Origin: Spirochaetota bacterium
GTDB lineage: Bacteria; Spirochaetota; GWE2-31-10; MWDO01
Assembly: GCA_017998755.1 (NCBI GenBank)
Contig: JAGOCL010000064.1
Location: 1 to 9,932, forward strand
DNA: 9,932 nucleotides
Direction: 5' to 3'
Position 1 is the first letter of the stretch. Each line of letters begins with the position of its first letter. Below the pieces are notes generated by a model. That model did not search any database. It worked only from the letters and a program-made list of their open reading frames with translations, and was not told the origin of the DNA. The translations under genes and the position numbers were made by a program. Shown piece by piece: positions 6,886 through 9,932 of this stretch.

Positions 6886-7506
6886 ATGAACGATTTTGAA
6901 AACGGATTATTAAAATATTTCACAATTAAACAGTTAAATAAAATTCAAAGTCAAATAATAGGCATAGCCGGAGCGGGCGGTCTTGGATCAAATTGCGCAT
7001 TCAATCTCGTCCGCTCCGGATTTAAAAACTTTTATATTTATGATTTTGATAAAGTTGATTATTCAAATCTTAACAGGCAGTTTTATTTTTTAGAACAGAT
7101 AGGACTTCCAAAAGTTGAAGCTCTCGCGGTTAATTTAAAAAAAATAAATCCAGATATAGAACTTTTTACTCAAGAAATAACGATTAATGAAAGTAATATT
7201 TTAAGTCTTTTCAAAAAATGTTCGATTATCGTCGAAGCGTTTGATAAAGCGGAATCAAAAAAAATGATTGCGGAATCTTTTTACGATACTGCAAAAATAG
7301 TTGTATCAGCGTCGGGGCTAGCGGGTTATGGAAATTCGGACGACATTATAACCCGAAAAATAAACGATAATTTTTATCTCATAGGAGATATGGAATCCGA
7401 ATGCGGCGACGATTTATTCCCATATTCTCCAAGAGTAAACGTCGCCGCCGCAAAACAAGCGGATATTATATTAAAATTGACGCTAGACGATAAAAACGAC
7501 CGTTGA
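6886..7506 (+). CDS. thiF: Short ThiF/MoeB-family adenylyltransferase
   Basis: E1-like enzymes of this family adenylate the C-terminal Gly-Gly of a small sulfur-carrier protein such as ThiS, so that it can receive sulfur for thiamine, molybdopterin or cysteine synthesis. The 206-residue product has the nucleotide-binding GAGGLGSN (29-36), acidic D53-F-D55 after strand 2, NLNRQ (61-65) with the catalytic arginine, and the conserved Lys76. The late PYSPRVNVAAAKQADIIL resembles the end of the short, zinc-ribbon-free 'ThiF family 2' proteins known from clostridia. One cysteine, near residue 176 (ESECGDD), lies late in the protein. AGGATC at 6871-6876 is the ribosome site. It follows cysK by 54 bp. 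No thiS, thiG or thiH gene is in the window, so the carrier partner is unknown and the symbol reflects family only. Confidence 0.8.
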   Translation: MNDFENGLLKYFTIKQLNKIQSQIIGIAGAGGLGSNCAFNLVRSGFKNFYIYDFDKVDYSNLNRQFYFLEQIGLPKVEALAVNLKKINPDIELFTQEITINESNILSLFKKCSIIVEAFDKAESKKMIAESFYDTAKIVVSASGLAGYGNSDDIITRKINDNFYLIGDMESECGDDLFPYSPRVNVAAAKQADIILKLTLDDKNDR

Positions 7507-7565
7507 ATTTATAAGAGTCCTCTCTTTTTCTACCGCATAGGTTTTTACTTATAGAATTATTAACA

Positions 7566-7594
7566 TTGACATTACGAAATTTTTATAATAATAT
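7566..7594 (+). promoter_or_regulatory. Consensus promoter abutting prfB
   Basis: TTGACA (7566-7571) and TAATAT (7589-7594) are 17 bp apart. The expected start of transcription, 6-8 nt after the -10, falls at about 7601-7602, that is at the prfB ATG. There is no Shine-Dalgarno sequence before that ATG. An in-frame TTG at 7566 is the first half of this -35 box and is unlikely to be a start codon. Confidence 0.65.
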
Positions 7595-7601
7595 AACCTA
7601 T

Positions 7602-8702
7602 ATGTTGGTTGATTATAAAAACGATATTTATTCGCTTTCTGAAAAGTGCAAGGATTATCTCAGACGTATAGATCTTGATAAGCAAAACAGAGAGATACAA
7701 ACGCTTGAAGAGCAAACTAAAAACGACGATTTTTGGGAAGATCAAGACAACGCTAAAAATATTCTTAAAAAGATAAACTCGATAAAAAAACGGATCGAAC
7801 CTTGGAAAGAGTTGAAAGCGGAGATCGACGACCTTATAACGCTCTTTGAACTCGCCGTTGAAGAGGACAAACCCGAATATGAAAAAGAGATCAAAGATAT
7901 TTTAAAAAGCGTCGCCGGTAAATTTGATTCGTTCGAACTGCAGGAGTTGCTTTCGGAAGAAAACGATAATTGCGCCGCGATATTAAACATACATCCGGGC
8001 GCCGGCGGTACGGAAGCATGCGATTGGGGCGAAATGCTTTTCAGAATGTACTCGAGATGGGCTGAAGCTAAAGGATATAAAGCGACGGTATTAGATTGGT
8101 TAGACGGGGATGGAGCCGGTATTAAAAATGTTACCGTTCTTATCGAAGGGGAATATGTTTACGGACGATTAAAGTACGAATCCGGCATTCACAGACTGGT
8201 CAGAATATCTCCGTTTGATTCAAACGCCCGCCGCCACACCTCTTTTGCTTCGATTTACGTTACGCCGGATATCGAAGACGAGATTGAATTTGAGATCAAT
8301 CCGGAAGAACTAAAGATAGATACTTTTAGATCGGGGGGAGCCGGCGGGCAGAACGTTAATAAAGTAGAAACAGCCGTTAGAATTACGCATTTACCTACAG
8401 GTTTGATCGCCGCATGCCAAAACGAGCGATCTCAACTAAAAAATAAAAATTTAGCGATGAAGATGCTGAAATCTAAACTTTACGATCATTATAAAAAAAT
8501 TCAAGACGAAGAGAAAGAAAAAGAGAATCCGGAGAAAAAGGATATATCATGGGGTAGTCAGATAAGGAGCTATGTATTTCAACCCTACACTATGGTCAAA
8601 GACCATCGAACAAAAGTCGAAGTAGGAGCTATACAGTCGGTCATGGACGGCGCTATCGACGTCTTCTTAGACGGCGAATTAAAATTATTACGACTAAAAT
8701 GA
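7602..8702 (+). CDS. prfB: Peptide chain release factor 2, no programmed frameshift
   Basis: RF2 recognises UAA and UGA stop codons and triggers release of the finished protein from the ribosome. From ATG 7602 the product is 366 residues, the normal length. It has an N-terminal coiled-coil-rich domain 1 (about 1-110), the GAGGTEACDW block (133-142), the stop-codon-reading tripeptide SPF (203-205), which marks RF2 rather than RF1, and the peptidyl-release motif GGQ (248-250), in GGAGGQNVNK. In most bacteria prfB has an in-frame UGA at codon 26 that is passed by a +1 shift at CUU-UGA-C. Here codons 25-26 are CTT GAT, with no extra base and no upstream AGGGGG-like stimulator, so the gene is read straight through. 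It appears to be its own transcription unit. Confidence 0.95.
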   Translation: MLVDYKNDIYSLSEKCKDYLRRIDLDKQNREIQTLEEQTKNDDFWEDQDNAKNILKKINSIKKRIEPWKELKAEIDDLITLFELAVEEDKPEYEKEIKDILKSVAGKFDSFELQELLSEENDNCAAILNIHPGAGGTEACDWGEMLFRMYSRWAEAKGYKATVLDWLDGDGAGIKNVTVLIEGEYVYGRLKYESGIHRLVRISPFDSNARRHTSFASIYVTPDIEDEIEFEINPEELKIDTFRSGGAGGQNVNKVETAVRITHLPTGLIAACQNERSQLKNKNLAMKMLKSKLYDHYKKIQDEEKEKENPEKKDISWGSQIRSYVFQPYTMVKDHRTKVEVGAIQSVMDGAIDVFLDGELKLLRLK

Positions 8703-8706
8703 AAAT

Positions 8707-8734
8707 TTTTATTTTTTTGTTGCAAAAAATAAAA
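8707..8734. repeat. AT-only inverted repeat between prfB and cheY
   Basis: The arms TTTTATTTTTT(T)G (8707-8719) and CAAAAAATAAAA (8723-8734) pair with one bulged T around a TTG loop. It lies just after the prfB stop and overlaps the proposed cheY -35. It might help end prfB transcription, but the stem has only one G-C pair and could be chance. Confidence 0.3.
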
Positions 8735-8748
8735 CTTAAATGTAATAT
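8720..8748 (+). promoter_or_regulatory. Likely cheY promoter
   Basis: TTGCAA (8720-8725) and TAATAT (8743-8748) are spaced by 17 bp, the same form as the prfB and TPR-gene promoters. The start near 8755 leaves a leader of about 27 nt carrying GGGAA just before the cheY ATG. Confidence 0.5.
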
Positions 8749-8781
8749 GTAGATTAACAATATATAAAACGGGAATAATAT

Positions 8782-9150
8782 ATGTCGGCAAGAGTATTAA
8801 TTGTAGATGATTTAGCGTTTATCAAACTTATCATAAGAGATACTTTAGAAAAAACTGGTTTTGAAGTGGCCGGCGAAGCGTCTAACGGTCTCGAAGCGGT
8901 GGAATTGTATAAGAGATTAAAACCGGATATTGTATTAATGGATATAACCATGCCAAGAATGGACGGAATACAGGCTTTACAAGAAATAATGAAAGGCGAT
9001 AGCGCCGCTAAAGTTATTATGTGCTCCGCTTTGGGACAACAGAAGCTTATCATTCAATCGATTCAACTTGGAGCAAAAGACTTTATCGTAAAACCGTTTA
9101 AACCTGAGAGAATTGTCGGCGCTATAAAAAAAGCGCTAAATATGTCGTAA
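8782..9150 (+). CDS. cheY: Chemotaxis response regulator CheY
   Basis: This single-domain receiver is phosphorylated by CheA and then binds the flagellar motor switch to change rotation. The 122-residue product is only a receiver domain, with acidic pocket D9-D10, phospho-acceptor D54 in LMDITMP, the signalling Ser82 in IMCSALGQQ, and conserved Lys104 in VKPFKP. The CSALGQQ...LGAKDFIVKPF run is typical of CheY from low-GC Gram-positives and spirochaetes. There is no output domain. The ribosome site is GGGAA, about 7 nt before ATG 8782. No cheA, cheW or cheX lies next to it here, which differs from the common cheAWXY arrangement in treponemes. A non-chemotactic stand-alone receiver is a less likely alternative. 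The next gene starts 13 bp downstream and is probably co-transcribed. Confidence 0.9.
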   Translation: MSARVLIVDDLAFIKLIIRDTLEKTGFEVAGEASNGLEAVELYKRLKPDIVLMDITMPRMDGIQALQEIMKGDSAAKVIMCSALGQQKLIIQSIQLGAKDFIVKPFKPERIVGAIKKALNMS

Positions 9151-9163
9151 TATAGGTTTTTTG

Positions 9164-9932
9164 ATGCCTCGAAAAATTCTAATTTTTTCGCTATTCATAA
9201 TTTTTAGCTTTCAATTGTTTAGTCAAAATAAATATTTCAAATATCTTGAAGAAAACGAATCCAAATTAATTAATGAACTTTTTACAATAAATATCGGACT
9301 CATGAAGTTAAAAAATATCGGATCGATAAACGACATGAATCCTCTTGATAGCGAAAACGCTTTAAGCTCTCTAATAGACGTTCTAGGGGACGTTCCTTCG
9401 GCTAAACTGAAAAAAAAAGAGAGCGTTATGAAAGCGCTAAAATTCTTTTTACAAAAAAATTCTTCTGAAAAGAAAACCGGAATTATGTCAAATATTGAAA
9501 TTCTCGAAAAAAGATTGTCGTTGTCTGAAACCGAAGCTATCGACAATTCCGTTATACATGAAATTTTTTTGGAATATAAAAAAAGCGCCGCCTTACAGAA
9601 TATCGCTAAACTCTGGTTTGAAAATTACGAAAATCCTTTTTATATTTTGAACGCTTCCAAAAACATTATAGAACGACAGATTGTTAGCGACAAAGTAATT
9701 TGCGATACCATCAAAGCTAACGAAGGCGGCTTTTTAGACTATCTCGTCTCCGGCGAAATTGAAAAAATAGGCTCTATATACGTCGTAACTTATTACGTCT
9801 ATTCGAGACTACTGGATAAAAAAATCGCCAATTTATCTGTTGTTTCAGACAGCGAGAATTTGTCGCGAAAAGTCAGGGAAGAATTCTCGAAAGTTTTCCC
9901 CGAAATATTCAATATTAATTTCGGAACGTTAG
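9164..9932 (+). CDS. Exported protein with possible TolB-like region, cut by window edge
   Basis: I translated this frame by hand from ATG 9164; it is open for 256 codons to the window end. The N-terminus is a classic signal peptide: MPRK, then a hydrophobic core LIFSLFIIFSFQ, with likely cleavage in the LFS-QN region at about residues 19-21. No lipobox cysteine is present. Residues of about 25-170 are Lys/Glu/Leu-rich and helical. The part near the end (GGFLDYLVSGEIEKIGSIYVV, then VTYYVYSRLLDKKI) resembles the TolB N-terminal or CsgG-type fold found in periplasmic proteins of spirochaetes, often followed by PEGA domains; this is a weak, memory-based resemblance. AGG at 9154-9156 is a plausible ribosome site. 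It starts 13 bp after cheY, suggesting shared transcription. Confidence 0.75.
   Translation, partial: MPRKILIFSLFIIFSFQLFSQNKYFKYLEENESKLINELFTINIGLMKLKNIGSINDMNPLDSENALSSLIDVLGDVPSAKLKKKESVMKALKFFLQKNSSEKKTGIMSNIEILEKRLSLSETEAIDNSVIHEIFLEYKKSAALQNIAKLWFENYENPFYILNASKNIIERQIVSDKVICDTIKANEGGFLDYLVSGEIEKIGSIYVVTYYVYSRLLDKKIANLSVVSDSENLSRKVREEFSKVFPEIFNINFGTL

Noticed and set aside
7514..7529. Possible terminator after thiF (AGAG-TC-CTCT followed by a T-run)
   Set aside because: The stem is only 4 bp with a 2-nt loop, which cannot fold stably.
7566..7601. TTG start giving a 378-residue RF2
   Set aside because: The TTG is part of a perfect -35 box, has no ribosome site, and the 12 extra residues do not fit the family; ATG 7602 gives the normal length and puts Leu25-Asp26 in register with other RF2 proteins.
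9223..9546. 107-codon open frame on the minus strand opposite the exported protein
   Set aside because: Its serine/phenylalanine-rich translation is the typical mirror of a Lys/Glu-rich gene on the other strand, which itself has a signal peptide and a long open frame.

Overview
The window looks like ordinary chromosome from a low-GC diderm bacterium, most likely a spirochaete of the Treponema type. This is inferred from three things. There is a lipoprotein with a relaxed lipobox. The chemotaxis CheY is of the 'MCSALGQQ' type also seen in low-GC Gram-positives and spirochaetes. The coding style is AT-rich but freely uses GCG, CCG and CGG codons. No rRNA, tRNA, CRISPR array or intact mobile element was seen, and the assignment to phylum is not proven.

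Left part (1-3399, all minus strand). A promoter at 3428-3456 drives a tight three-gene run: a small TPR protein, an extended-SDR NAD-dependent epimerase/dehydratase, and a YejE-type ABC transporter permease (gaps of 16 and about 33 bp). After a 176-bp gap holding its own extended -10 promoter, a lipoprotein gene runs off the left edge.

Middle part (3400-7506). A divergent promoter region leads rightwards into a divergent FdhD-family gene. This gene converges on, and overlaps by 11 bp, the tRNA 2-thiouridylase gene mnmA on the minus strand. An AT-rich stretch of more than 500 bp without an intact gene follows. Then come cysK (cysteine synthase) and a short ThiF-type adenylyltransferase, close together on the plus strand. 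Four successive genes therefore belong to sulfur-handling families. Two of them have lost cysteines regarded as catalytic in their best-known relatives.

Right part (7507-9932, plus strand). prfB (release factor 2) is encoded in one continuous frame without the usual programmed frameshift. It is followed by cheY with its own promoter, and 13 bp later by an exported protein, cut by the right edge, that may contain a TolB-like region.

The recurring promoter form is TTGACA-17 bp-TAATAT. For the FdhD-like gene and prfB the -10 box lies almost against the start codon and no Shine-Dalgarno sequence is visible, so both are predicted to be leaderless or nearly leaderless transcripts. I see no convincing new multi-gene system. 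The most unusual items are the cysteine-less FdhD homologue, the variant MnmA, the orphan ThiF beside cysK, and the orphan YejE permease.
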